Shown here: positions 1 through 6,645 of the stretch, in pieces
Layout of the letters: each line of letters starts with the position of its first letter
Position numbering within the stretch: position 1 is the first letter of the stretch
The notes under the pieces: model-generated
What the model was told of the DNA's origin: nothing
What the model saw: the letters and a program-made list of their open reading frames with translations, nothing else
The model's database searches: none
Source of the DNA: an uncultured Gemmiger sp.
Lineage (GTDB): Bacteria > Bacillota > Clostridia > Oscillospirales > Ruminococcaceae
NCBI GenBank assembly: GCA_959018215.1
Contig: CAUEKL010000076.1
Coordinates: forward strand, 1-10,050
Reading direction: 5' to 3'
DNA: 10,050 nucleotides
Program-made: the position numbers and the translations under genes

Positions 1-1
1 C

Positions 2-919
2 ATGATGTACAGTGGTACCCGCCTGGAAGACCGGGCGGACCTGGCCATGGCGGACGGGGAAGGGGGGATCACCTTCTGGCACAGCGAGGATGGGGGCACC
101 ACCTACACCCGGAGTTCCCTGGACCTGACCCCGATGCTGGGGGACGGGCCTTTCCGGGTGGCCGATTATCAATGTCTGGCTCCGGACACCGCCTTTCTGG
201 TCATCGCCCGGGAAGCAGAACCTACCCCCGGATATATAACCGACGTCAACCTCTGCTTTTTGCGGAAAAACGGCGGGGACTGGCAGCTCATGAGCGAGCA
301 GTCCTGTCCGCCGGACACCGACCTGGGCGGGTGGCACACCCAGCCCTTCTTCTGGATGAACGAGAATGTGGGCTTCTGGGCACCCCACACCGACTACCAC
401 GCCCTGGACCTGTGGCGGACGGTGGATGGCGGGGCCAGCTGGGAACGGCTGGACCTTTCGGCCCTGGAATCCGACATCCCCTATACCGACATTCCCGGCC
501 TGCACACCTGCGGGGCGGGGGTGGACCAGGAAAATCCCGGCCCCGGGCATCTGCGGGTCCACTGCAACGCCGTGGAGGGCAACAACACCATCGAGCAGCT
601 CTTCTGGCTGGTAAGCGAGGACTACGGCGAGACCTGGCAGGTGCGCCCCGATGGCGAGCAGGCCCCGGCGGAAGCCACGCCCCCGGCGCTGCCCGCCCTC
701 TGCCCGCTGTGCGGCGGCCCGGTGGAGACCCGGGTGGTGGATACCCGGGAAGGCGGGCTGGAAAAGCGCAACTGCATCCACAAGGTATACGGGGCGGATT
801 TCATTTACCCGGAATACAACGTATACCGGGGCGTCTGCACCCAGTGCGGTGAGTGGCAGAGCGACACCTGGCAGGAGCCCAACGGCAACCAGCGGATGAT
901 CTGCTACGGATACCAGTGA
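2..919 (+). CDS. Asp-box (BNR-like) repeat protein with Cys-rich zinc-ribbon-like tail, possibly 5'-partial
   Basis: I do not recognise a named family. The 305 visible residues contain three good Asp-box motifs of the S/T-x-D-x-G-x-[TS]-W/Y type: around residues 28-35 (SEDGGTTY), 140-147 (TVDGGASW) and 205-212 (SEDYGETW), with a degenerate one near 90-94. Such motifs mark the blades of beta-propeller proteins such as sialidases and photosystem-stability-factor-like proteins. No sialidase active-site pattern was identified, so enzymatic activity is not claimed. A Pro/Ala-rich linker at about 219-233 leads to a tail with CPLC (C234, C237), C258, CTQC (C279, C282) and C301, which looks like a zinc ribbon. 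No signal peptide or membrane segment is visible. The first ATG lies at the window edge, so the true start may be upstream and the protein longer. It is probably co-transcribed with the BlaI-type gene 13 nt downstream, which suggests a shared regulatory role (inference). Confidence 0.72.
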   Translation: MMYSGTRLEDRADLAMADGEGGITFWHSEDGGTTYTRSSLDLTPMLGDGPFRVADYQCLAPDTAFLVIAREAEPTPGYITDVNLCFLRKNGGDWQLMSEQSCPPDTDLGGWHTQPFFWMNENVGFWAPHTDYHALDLWRTVDGGASWERLDLSALESDIPYTDIPGLHTCGAGVDQENPGPGHLRVHCNAVEGNNTIEQLFWLVSEDYGETWQVRPDGEQAPAEATPPALPALCPLCGGPVETRVVDTREGGLEKRNCIHKVYGADFIYPEYNVYRGVCTQCGEWQSDTWQEPNGNQRMICYGYQ

Positions 920-932
920 AAGGAGCATCAGA

Positions 933-1325
933 ATGAAACAGCAGCCCAAGCGTCTGCCCGACGCCGAACTGGAAGTGATGAAAGCCCTGTGGCAGGCGGG
1001 GGCCCCCCTGACCCGGGCGGAACTGGAGGCGGCCCTGGCCGCCAACGGCTGGGCGGGCACCACCCTGCTGACCCTGCTTTCCCGCCTGGAAGGCAAGGGG
1101 TATGTGACCCGGGAGCGGGAAGGCCGGGGCTACCGGTACAAAGCGGCCCTGACCCGGCAGGACTACCTGCCGGTGGAGAGCCGCAGCGCCCTGGGCCGGA
1201 TGTTTGCGGGCAGCGCCCGCAACCTGGTGGCGGCCATGGCCGAAAGCCACGACCTCACCGACGCCGACATCGACGAGCTGGCGGCCTACCTGGCGGAACT
1301 GAAACAGCGCCACGCCGCCGACTGA
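933..1325 (+). CDS. BlaI/MecI/CopY-family transcriptional repressor
   Basis: This 130-residue protein is close to the usual family length (about 120-130). The N-terminal winged helix (about residues 8-72) has the family signature: LPDAELEVMKALW at the start, then TTLLTLLSRLEGKGYVTRE, the recognition helix region and wing. The C-terminal part (about 85-125, ending DADIDELAAYLAEL) fits the dimerisation helices. Family members bind promoters as dimers and are usually inactivated when a BlaR1-type membrane M56 protease senses a beta-lactam or another envelope signal; CopY-type members respond to metal. No M56 protease is visible next to it. The only partner in view is the Asp-box protein ending 13 nt upstream. 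AGGAG at 921-925 is a good ribosome binding site and fixes the start at 933. The gene is followed at once by the terminator at 1345-1381. The family is clear; the inducer and targets are unknown. Confidence 0.9.
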   Translation: MKQQPKRLPDAELEVMKALWQAGAPLTRAELEAALAANGWAGTTLLTLLSRLEGKGYVTREREGRGYRYKAALTRQDYLPVESRSALGRMFAGSARNLVAAMAESHDLTDADIDELAAYLAELKQRHAAD

Positions 1326-1344
1326 ATCTTCCATAAAAAGGCAG

Positions 1345-1381
1345 CCGCCCCCGCCGGAAACCCCGGCAGGGGCGGTTTTTT
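1345..1381. terminator. Bidirectional intrinsic terminator between convergent units
   Basis: The arms 1345-1357 and 1363-1375 pair through 12 GC-rich base pairs with one C/A mismatch (1352/1368) around a 5-nt loop. On the + strand six T follow (1376-1381), ending the repressor unit. On the - strand the hairpin is followed after five bases by a run of five T (complement of A1335-1339), so it can also end the unit whose last gene stops at 1389. Confidence 0.88.
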
Positions 1382-1388
1382 GTTTCTG

Positions 1389-2672
1389 TTACAAGGCCAT
1401 GGGCATGGCGCAGGTGATCTCCTCATAGTTGGGGTTCCCGGCCCAGAAATCGGCCAGGGAGAGCAGCCCGATGCGGGCCTGGGCCTGTTCCATCTCCACG
1501 GTGGTGCCGTCTTGGGCCACCGAGCTCACCGGCAGATAGTTCACCGCAAAGGTACACAGCACCTTGTCCCCCACCACGGCGGCCAGGTCCAGGGGGCGTT
1601 TCACATCTCCGGCCATGTAGGAGAGGGGCAGGGGCGTCAGGCTGCCGGTTTCCGGGTCCAGGGCATAGCGGTCGGTGACCATCTCCGTGTGCCACCCGAT
1701 GGCGTTGACCAGCAGCTTGCCGTCCAGTACCGGCATCCGGCTGTCCAGGTTCACCAGCTTTTCCCCGTCGCCGCTGCCCACCGTAAAGGGCCACTCCACG
1801 CTGACCTGCCCGGAACTGCCGTCTGGTTTCAGCCATCCGGCGGTGCCGTTCTCTGCCATCCACAGGATGCGGTCCCCGTCCACCGCAAAGCTGCGGGCCG
1901 GGTCGGCGTCGGTCCAGTCCATCAGGTCGGTGTAGCTGCCGTCGGTGCTGTACAGCCGCAGGTGCCGGGTCCCGGCGCCGGAAGGATCGGTCAGGTCGTA
2001 GCAGACGCAGAGGATGCCCCCGTCCATCACCCCCACCATGGTGTGGTTGGTGGTGGTGAACAGCCGCTGGGCCTCGCCGCCGGTCACCGGGATGCGGTAC
2101 AGCCCGCCGGAGAGCGCCGGGTCCTCCGGATCTTCCTCGGTAACGCAGAAATACACATACTCTCCGTCCCCCATGAGCAGGGTGTCCCCCACCGAGAGGT
2201 AGGCGGTGGCGCTGCCCTCATACAGCAGCTGCCGGTCGGAACCGTCCCGGGCGGCGGTGTACAAGACCGGCCAGTAATCCGGGGAACGGGCCGCCACAAT
2301 GACCAGACGGTCCTCATTGAAGATCTTTACCCCGTACAGGGTCTGGCCTTCGGGCAGACAGGCGGTGCAGGTATCGGAATTGTGGGTGCAGGCCGGGTCG
2401 GCGCACAGGGGCGCGGCGGTCAGGGTGGCGTAGTCCACATAGTTCAGCCGGGACAGCCCCGCATCCAGGGAGGAACCGGCGGAGTAGAACCCCTGGGCAT
2501 CCCCGGAATCCAGCACATGCAGCCCGGCGGGGGCGGTGGTTCCGGCGGCCGCGGCTTCCTCCCCCCGGCCGGAAGAGACCGCGGCGGTATCGGGGGTGGT
2601 GCCGGCCGGGGCGGCCCCGCAGCCGGTGAGCAGGGCGGCGGCCAGGGCCAGACAGAACAGGCGTTGTTTCAT
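1389..2672 (-). CDS. Secreted lipoprotein of unknown function, beta-propeller-like
   Basis: A lipoprotein signal peptide is clear: positive residues at positions 1-4, a hydrophobic stretch from 5 to 15, and lipobox L-T-G-C with the lipidated cysteine at residue 18. A low-complexity Ala/Gly/Thr linker (about 19-50) follows. The rest (about 51-427) is rich in short strand-like repeats with turns such as LYRIPVTGGEAQRL, LYSTDGSYTDL and WLKPDGSSG, resembling the TolB/DUF5050-type propeller lipoproteins common in Clostridia (resemblance, not proof). Residues 90-105 hold C90, C95, H97, C102 and C105. The ATG at 2672 was chosen because AAAGGAGG lies 8 nt upstream and the signal peptide starts there; an upstream in-frame ATG at 2726 would add 18 charged residues in front of it. 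It is the last gene of the two-component operon, 61 nt after the preceding gene, so it may be an output of that system or an accessory sensor. Substrate unknown. Confidence 0.85.
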   Translation of the reverse strand: MKQRLFCLALAAALLTGCGAAPAGTTPDTAAVSSGRGEEAAAAGTTAPAGLHVLDSGDAQGFYSAGSSLDAGLSRLNYVDYATLTAAPLCADPACTHNSDTCTACLPEGQTLYGVKIFNEDRLVIVAARSPDYWPVLYTAARDGSDRQLLYEGSATAYLSVGDTLLMGDGEYVYFCVTEEDPEDPALSGGLYRIPVTGGEAQRLFTTTNHTMVGVMDGGILCVCYDLTDPSGAGTRHLRLYSTDGSYTDLMDWTDADPARSFAVDGDRILWMAENGTAGWLKPDGSSGQVSVEWPFTVGSGDGEKLVNLDSRMPVLDGKLLVNAIGWHTEMVTDRYALDPETGSLTPLPLSYMAGDVKRPLDLAAVVGDKVLCTFAVNYLPVSSVAQDGTTVEMEQAQARIGLLSLADFWAGNPNYEEITCAMPMAL

Positions 2673-2733
2673 GGGTGAACCCTCCTTTTGTTGATCTGCC
2701 TTTATTCTGCGGCAGCCATGTGGCAAAGTTCTT

Positions 2734-3429
2734 TCAGAAGGCGGGCTGTCCCTTCAAAAGTTCCAGATACACCCAGCTGTCCAGGGCGGTGCAAAGGACG
2801 GTGGCCCGGGCTTTGGCCGAATACAGGGCAACGGTGTCCTGTGTGCCGGTGTCCGCCGGTTCCCAGTCCCCCAGACCGTCCACCCCCAACAGGGCCAGCC
2901 AGGCCCGCAGCCGGGTTCCGGCGTCCAGGTCCCCGCCCACCGGCAGGGAACAGGAGACATACACCCCGGTGGGCTCCTGCCGGACCAGATACAGCCCGGC
3001 GGTGGTGGATTCCCCGAACCATTGCAGGCTCAGATTTTGCAGGTTGCCGTCCGTCCCGCGGGAAACCTGGTCCGGCGTCCGGGCCAGCAAAGCGTCCAGG
3101 TCGGCCTTTTCCCGGGAAGAGAGCACCCCCGCTTCCGCCAGCGCGGCTACCGGTTGGGCGGCCTCGGCGCACAGGGCGGCGGAGTCGGGCGCGGGCAGCT
3201 CGGCGGAGGCGTCCGGGTCGGTGTAGGTACTGCCGGCGTGGAGCTCGTACAGCACCGGGATGGCCCGGGCGTCCTCATCCAGGGCCCCCGCCGTCACCGG
3301 CCGGGCAGTGACCAGCTCCGCCCGGCGGGCATCCCCCAGCCGGGCCCACAAGGCCGGGCCCCCCAGCAGGGCGGCGCAGACCAGCAGCGCCCCCACCGTG
3401 GGCAAAATTCCCTGTTTGTCCCATCTCAT
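2734..3429 (-). CDS. Membrane-anchored protein of unknown function in the two-component operon
   Basis: I do not recognise this 231-residue protein. It begins with a short charged stretch (MRWDKQG), then one hydrophobic segment at about 8-30 that is either a transmembrane anchor or an uncleaved signal. No lipobox is visible. The rest should lie outside the membrane. It includes an Ala-rich helical part (about 82-118) and a C-terminal strand-rich part (about 130-228) with segments such as GLYLVRQEPTGVYVSCSLP and ATVLCTALDSWVYLELL. Its start codon overlaps the stop of the histidine kinase gene by 4 nt (ATGA, 3426-3429), so translation of the two is probably coupled in similar amounts. That makes an accessory role alongside the kinase at the membrane a reasonable inference. 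No catalytic motif is apparent. Confidence 0.8.
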   Translation of the reverse strand: MRWDKQGILPTVGALLVCAALLGGPALWARLGDARRAELVTARPVTAGALDEDARAIPVLYELHAGSTYTDPDASAELPAPDSAALCAEAAQPVAALAEAGVLSSREKADLDALLARTPDQVSRGTDGNLQNLSLQWFGESTTAGLYLVRQEPTGVYVSCSLPVGGDLDAGTRLRAWLALLGVDGLGDWEPADTGTQDTVALYSAKARATVLCTALDSWVYLELLKGQPAF

Positions 3430-4835
3430 TCCCGTCCCTCCTTCAGGTAAAGCCTCACGGTGGTGCCCCGGCCCGGTGAACTCTCAAAGGTCAGGGCGCT
3501 GCCGTGGAGGCGGGCGATCTCGGCGCACAGGCTCAGCCCCAGTCCGCTGCCTCCCGCCCGGCGGGCCCGGCTCTTGTCCACCATGTAAAAGGGCTCTGTG
3601 ATGCGGGGCAGCTCCTGGGCCGCCATCCCGCAGCCGGTGTCGGTGACGGTCAGCTCCCAGCCGTCCCCCTGTCGGTGACAGCCCAGGTGCACCGCCCCGT
3701 CCTTGGGCCCGGCATTGGCGGCGTTGAGCACCAGGTTGCGCACCAGGTCCCCCAGCAGGGACCGCTCGGCCAGTACCACCGCCCCGGGATCACAGTCGAT
3801 GCGGATTTCGGCGGGAAAATCCGCCGGCAGGCTGCGGCGCACATCTCCGAATACCAGCCGCACCGCCACCGGGACCAGGGTGATCTCTTCCTGTTCCAGG
3901 CCCAGCAATTGCAGCAGGCTGCGGCTCAGGGTTTCCAGCCGCCCGGCCTCATGGTAGATGTAATCGGCGGCCTGCCGGCGTCGCTCGGCGGGCTGTTCCC
4001 CCATGCGCAGCAGGTCGGCGTAGCCCAGAATGGAGGTCATGGGGGTCTTGAGCTCGTGGGTGAAGGCCGCCACAAATCGGCTTTGGCGGTCGGATTCCTG
4101 CCGCAGGGCTTCCATACGGCTTTCCACCGCGTCGGCCATCTGGTTGAAATCCTGCCCCAGGGCGTCGAATTCCCGCTGACCGCAGGGTGGCACCCGGCGG
4201 TCGTAGGCGCCGTCGGCCATGGCCCGGGCCGCCGTCTGCAGCGCCCGTAAAGGCCGGGTCATCCGGCGGGAAAACAGGGCCGCCGCCGCCCCCGCCAGCA
4301 CCAGGGCGGCGGTCTCCAGCAGAAAGTACTGCCGCAGTTCCCGGTCCCGCTCGGCATACAGCGGCGCCACGTCGTAGGCGCTCACCAGCCACAGCCCTTC
4401 CAGAGACCCCTGCAAGGGGGAGGCCAGCAGCATGTACCGCTCCCGGCCTTCGGCGGTGTAGGAAAGTTGACGGGGGCCGGCGGCGATGGCATCCCGCTGG
4501 GCGGCGTAGCGCACCGCTGCGGGCAGGCTGGAGTACAGGGTGGTGCCCGCTTCATCCAGCACCGAAAAGTAGAAGGGCTGGGCCCCCACGGCGCTTTGCA
4601 GCTCCCCGGCATACCCCCGCACCGACCGGGCGGCGGCTACGGTGTTGCGGGCGCCGTCGGTGCGTAAGGTCTGTTCCAGGGCGCTGCGCTCCCGCTGGTG
4701 GAGGGCGGCGTTCTGGGTCTGGGCCCGCTGGAGGGCAAAGTCCAGGTTGCGGTCGATGGTCCACCCGCCGCCCAGGGACAGGGTCAGGCAGAAGAGCAGC
4801 AGGATTCCCAGGGTCAGTTTGCGGGAAAAGGTCAT
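3426..4835 (-). CDS. Membrane sensor histidine kinase of a two-component system
   Basis: This 469-residue kinase has the classic order of domains. A first membrane helix lies at about 7-27, an extracytoplasmic sensor region of about 140 residues follows (28-169), and a second helix at about 170-189 leads into a HAMP linker (about 190-243). The HisKA domain has the phospho-accepting H260 in FVAAFTHELKTPMTSILGY. The ATP-binding domain has the N-box (N367-N371, NLVLN), G1 box D399-T-G-C-G-M404, F-box with F416 and G2 box GGSGLGL at 428-434, so all parts needed for autophosphorylation are intact. The signal sensed is unknown; the sensor region shows no motif I recognise. The gene overlaps the response regulator stop by 4 nt (ATGA, 4832-4835), with a GGAGGA site just upstream, and its own stop overlaps the next gene in the same way. 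The cognate partner is almost certainly the adjacent regulator. Confidence 0.96.
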   Translation of the reverse strand: MTFSRKLTLGILLLFCLTLSLGGGWTIDRNLDFALQRAQTQNAALHQRERSALEQTLRTDGARNTVAAARSVRGYAGELQSAVGAQPFYFSVLDEAGTTLYSSLPAAVRYAAQRDAIAAGPRQLSYTAEGRERYMLLASPLQGSLEGLWLVSAYDVAPLYAERDRELRQYFLLETAALVLAGAAAALFSRRMTRPLRALQTAARAMADGAYDRRVPPCGQREFDALGQDFNQMADAVESRMEALRQESDRQSRFVAAFTHELKTPMTSILGYADLLRMGEQPAERRRQAADYIYHEAGRLETLSRSLLQLLGLEQEEITLVPVAVRLVFGDVRRSLPADFPAEIRIDCDPGAVVLAERSLLGDLVRNLVLNAANAGPKDGAVHLGCHRQGDGWELTVTDTGCGMAAQELPRITEPFYMVDKSRARRAGGSGLGLSLCAEIARLHGSALTFESSPGRGTTVRLYLKEGRE

Positions 4836-5494
4836 GGCGTTTCCTCCTCCAGCATATAGCCCACCCGGGGCACGGTGCGGATGTGGTCATCCCACCCCAG
4901 CTTGCGCCGCAGCCGGGACATGTGGATGTCCAGCGTGCGGTTGGAAGGCTCCGCGTCCATCCCCCACACCAGTTCCAGCAAGGCGCTGCGGTAGAGGGTG
5001 ATGCCCCGGTTGTGCAAAAGGGCCAGCAGCAGGTCGAATTCGTGGGGGGTCAGGGGCACCGGCACCCCGTTCTTGGCGGCGGTGCGGGCTTCCGGGTCCA
5101 CCACCACGTCCCAGGCGCGGAGCTTGGTGTCCCGCCGCCCGGCGTGGCGCAGCACCCCCTCCACCCGGGCCAGCAGTTCCGGGGCGGCAAAGGGTTTGAC
5201 GATGTAGTCGTAGGCCCCCAGGCGCAGCCCCCGCACCCGGTCGTCCACGGCGGTGCGGGCGGTGAGAAAGATCACCGGGGTGCCGGTGGGGCGGATGTAG
5301 TCCATAAGGGCGAAGCCGTCCACGTCGGGCAGCATCACGTCCAGTAAAATCAGGTCGAATTTTCGGGATTCGATGAGGTCGGCGGCCTCGCTGCCGCTGT
5401 GGGCCTGCACACAGGGCAGCCCGATCTGGGACAGGGTAATGGAGATGAGCTCCGCGATGGGGGCCTCGTCGTCCACCACAAGCACCGGGTACAT
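4832..5494 (-). CDS. OmpR/PhoB-family response regulator
   Basis: The receiver domain (about residues 1-118) has the acidic pair at VVDDE, the phospho-accepting aspartate in LILLDVMLPDVDG, the switch threonine in IFLTA and the lysine in VKPF. The C-terminal winged helix (about 125-218) carries LTPHEFDLLLALLHNRG, the recognition helix NRTLDIHMSRLRRKL and the wing VPRVGYML, all typical of OmpR/PhoB DNA-binding domains. Two start codons are possible, at 5500 and 5494. The ribosome binding site at 5502-5508 is only 1 nt from the first and 7 nt from the second, so 5494 is chosen, giving 220 residues. Phosphorylated by the kinase encoded next, it should bind direct repeats at target promoters; its own operon is a likely target, though no repeat was identified there. 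It is the first gene of the operon. Confidence 0.95.
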   Translation of the reverse strand: MYPVLVVDDEAPIAELISITLSQIGLPCVQAHSGSEAADLIESRKFDLILLDVMLPDVDGFALMDYIRPTGTPVIFLTARTAVDDRVRGLRLGAYDYIVKPFAAPELLARVEGVLRHAGRRDTKLRAWDVVVDPEARTAAKNGVPVPLTPHEFDLLLALLHNRGITLYRSALLELVWGMDAEPSNRTLDIHMSRLRRKLGWDDHIRTVPRVGYMLEEETP

Positions 5495-5501
5495 GGTCAT
5501 T

Positions 5502-5508
5502 CCTCCTT
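5502..5508 (-). promoter_or_regulatory. Ribosome binding site that decides the response regulator start
   Basis: On the - strand this reads AAGGAGG. One base separates it from the ATG at 5498-5500 and seven from the in-frame ATG at 5492-5494. Seven is the favoured spacing, so the downstream ATG is preferred. Confidence 0.7.
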
Positions 5509-5526
5509 GCCGGGATAGATACGGTC

Positions 5527-5532
5527 AGTATA
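5527..5532 (-). promoter_or_regulatory. Possible -10 element of the two-component operon promoter
   Basis: On the - strand the sequence reads TATACT, one base from the TATAAT consensus, in a short gap between the hyp operon terminator and the response regulator. It would start transcription about 20-30 nt before the start codon. No convincing -35 TTGACA lies 16-18 nt upstream, which would fit a promoter needing an activator, or a chance match. Confidence 0.35.
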
Positions 5533-5569
5533 GGTGGGGGATGTTGCGGGAATCTTTCGGGCCGATAAC

Positions 5570-5612
5570 AAAAAAGAGGGAACAGACCCTGGTGAGAGTC
5601 CGTTTCCTCTTT
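5570..5612 (-). terminator. Intrinsic terminator of the hyp operon
   Basis: Arms at 5596-5612 and 5573-5589 can form a 17-bp stem with one A/C mismatch and two G-U pairs around a 6-nt loop (5590-5595). On the - strand the second arm ends in three T and three more follow (5570-5572), so the full run is six T. It begins 9 nt after the hypE stop. The + strand lacks an equivalent long T-run, so it works mainly in one direction. Confidence 0.85.
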
Positions 5613-5621
5613 GAGACAGCT

Positions 5622-6623
5622 TCAGCAGATGCGGGGCAGCTGGGCGCCGGTGAGCTTGCCCAGGATCCGGCTGCCGCCCAGCGGGGTGTGCAGCACCACC
5701 TTGCCCGGGCGTTCGGTGCCCACGGTGCCGATGCGGCAGGCCCCTTCGCCACCGGGCAGGGCCCGCAGGGCGGCCAGGACGGCGTCCGCATCCCCGGGAG
5801 CCACCACCGCCAGCATCCGGCCCTCACAGGCGGCGTACAGCGGGTCCAGGCCCAAAAGGTCGCAGGCGGCGGCCACCGGCTCGTCCACCGGAATGGCCTC
5901 CTCCTCCAGGTCGATGCAGAGCTCGCTGCCCTCCACAAACTCGTTCAGGGTGGTGGCCACACCGCCCCGGGTGGGGTCACGCAGGATGTGCACCTCCCCG
6001 GCCGCCAGGGCGGCGGCGCTCAGCTCATGCAGGGGGCGGCAGTCGCTGCGCAGGTCCCCCTCCACCGGCAGGTCGCCCCGGGCCATGAGCACCGCGGCGC
6101 CGTGGCAGCCCACACTGCCGCTGATGAGCACCGCATCCCCCGGGCGCAGGGCCCGGCGGCCCAGGCCGGGGGCCCGCAGCACCCCGATGCCCGCGGTGTT
6201 GATATACAGCCCGTCGGCGCTGCCCCGCTCCACCACCTTGGTGTCGCCGGTGACGATCTGCACCCCCGCCGCCTTGGCGGTGCGGGCGATGGAATCCACC
6301 ACCCTGCGCAGGTCGTCCATGGGCAGCCCCTCCTCCAGAATCAGGGAAAGGCTCAGGTACAAGGGTTTGCCCCCGGCCATACATACGTCGTTGACGGTGC
6401 CGCACACCGCCAGCTTGCCGATGTCCCCGCCCGGAAACTTCCAGGGGGTGACCACAAAACTGTCGGTGGAAAACACCGGCTGACCGCCCAGGTCGGGCAG
6501 CACGGCCCCGTCCCCCAGGTCGTTGAGGGCGGCGTTGCCGAAAGCAGGCAGCAGGATCTCGTCAATGAGCTGGGCGGTGCGCACCCCGCCGCTGCCGTAA
6601 TCCATGGTAATGATCGATTGCAT
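5622..6623 (-). CDS. hypE: Hydrogenase maturation protein HypE, carbamoyl dehydratase
   Basis: HypE receives a carbamoyl group from HypF on its C-terminal cysteine and, using ATP, dehydrates it to a thiocyanate that supplies the cyanide ligands of the [NiFe] centre. The 333-residue protein ends in PRIC, so the acceptor cysteine (C333) is the last residue, as the family requires. The PurM/AIR-synthase fold is shown by DYGSGG (8-13), STDSFVVTP (52-60), VNDVCMAGGKP (78-87), VTGDTKVVE (124-132) and LRDPTRGGVATTLNE (214-228). The start at 6623 lies 9 nt from GGAGGAG (6633-6639). The ATG at 6632 is too close to that site, although MNP-MQ cannot be fully excluded. It follows hypD by 22 nt, is the last gene of the hyp operon, and is followed by a terminator. 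It acts in the cytoplasm. Confidence 0.97.
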   Translation of the reverse strand: MQSIITMDYGSGGVRTAQLIDEILLPAFGNAALNDLGDGAVLPDLGGQPVFSTDSFVVTPWKFPGGDIGKLAVCGTVNDVCMAGGKPLYLSLSLILEEGLPMDDLRRVVDSIARTAKAAGVQIVTGDTKVVERGSADGLYINTAGIGVLRAPGLGRRALRPGDAVLISGSVGCHGAAVLMARGDLPVEGDLRSDCRPLHELSAAALAAGEVHILRDPTRGGVATTLNEFVEGSELCIDLEEEAIPVDEPVAAACDLLGLDPLYAACEGRMLAVVAPGDADAVLAALRALPGGEGACRIGTVGTERPGKVVLHTPLGGSRILGKLTGAQLPRIC

Positions 6624-6645
6624 GGGGTTCATCTCCTCCATAAAA

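Noticed and set aside
1380..2678. A 432-codon open frame on the + strand opposite the lipoprotein gene
   Set aside because: Its product is low-complexity Gly/Gln/His/Val-rich sequence typical of the reverse of a GC-rich gene, while the - strand frame has a signal peptide, lipobox and ribosome binding site.
2673..2733. Possible internal promoter or small hairpin before the lipoprotein gene
   Set aside because: TTGCCA and AATAAA-like elements are badly spaced (14-15 nt), and the CTGCC/GGCAG repeat is only 5 bp with a 10-nt loop. Neither exceeds chance.
4187..5347. A 386-codon open frame on the + strand across the kinase and regulator genes
   Set aside because: It spans two certain genes on the other strand, and its Pro/Arg/Gly-rich product changes character midway. 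It is an antisense shadow.
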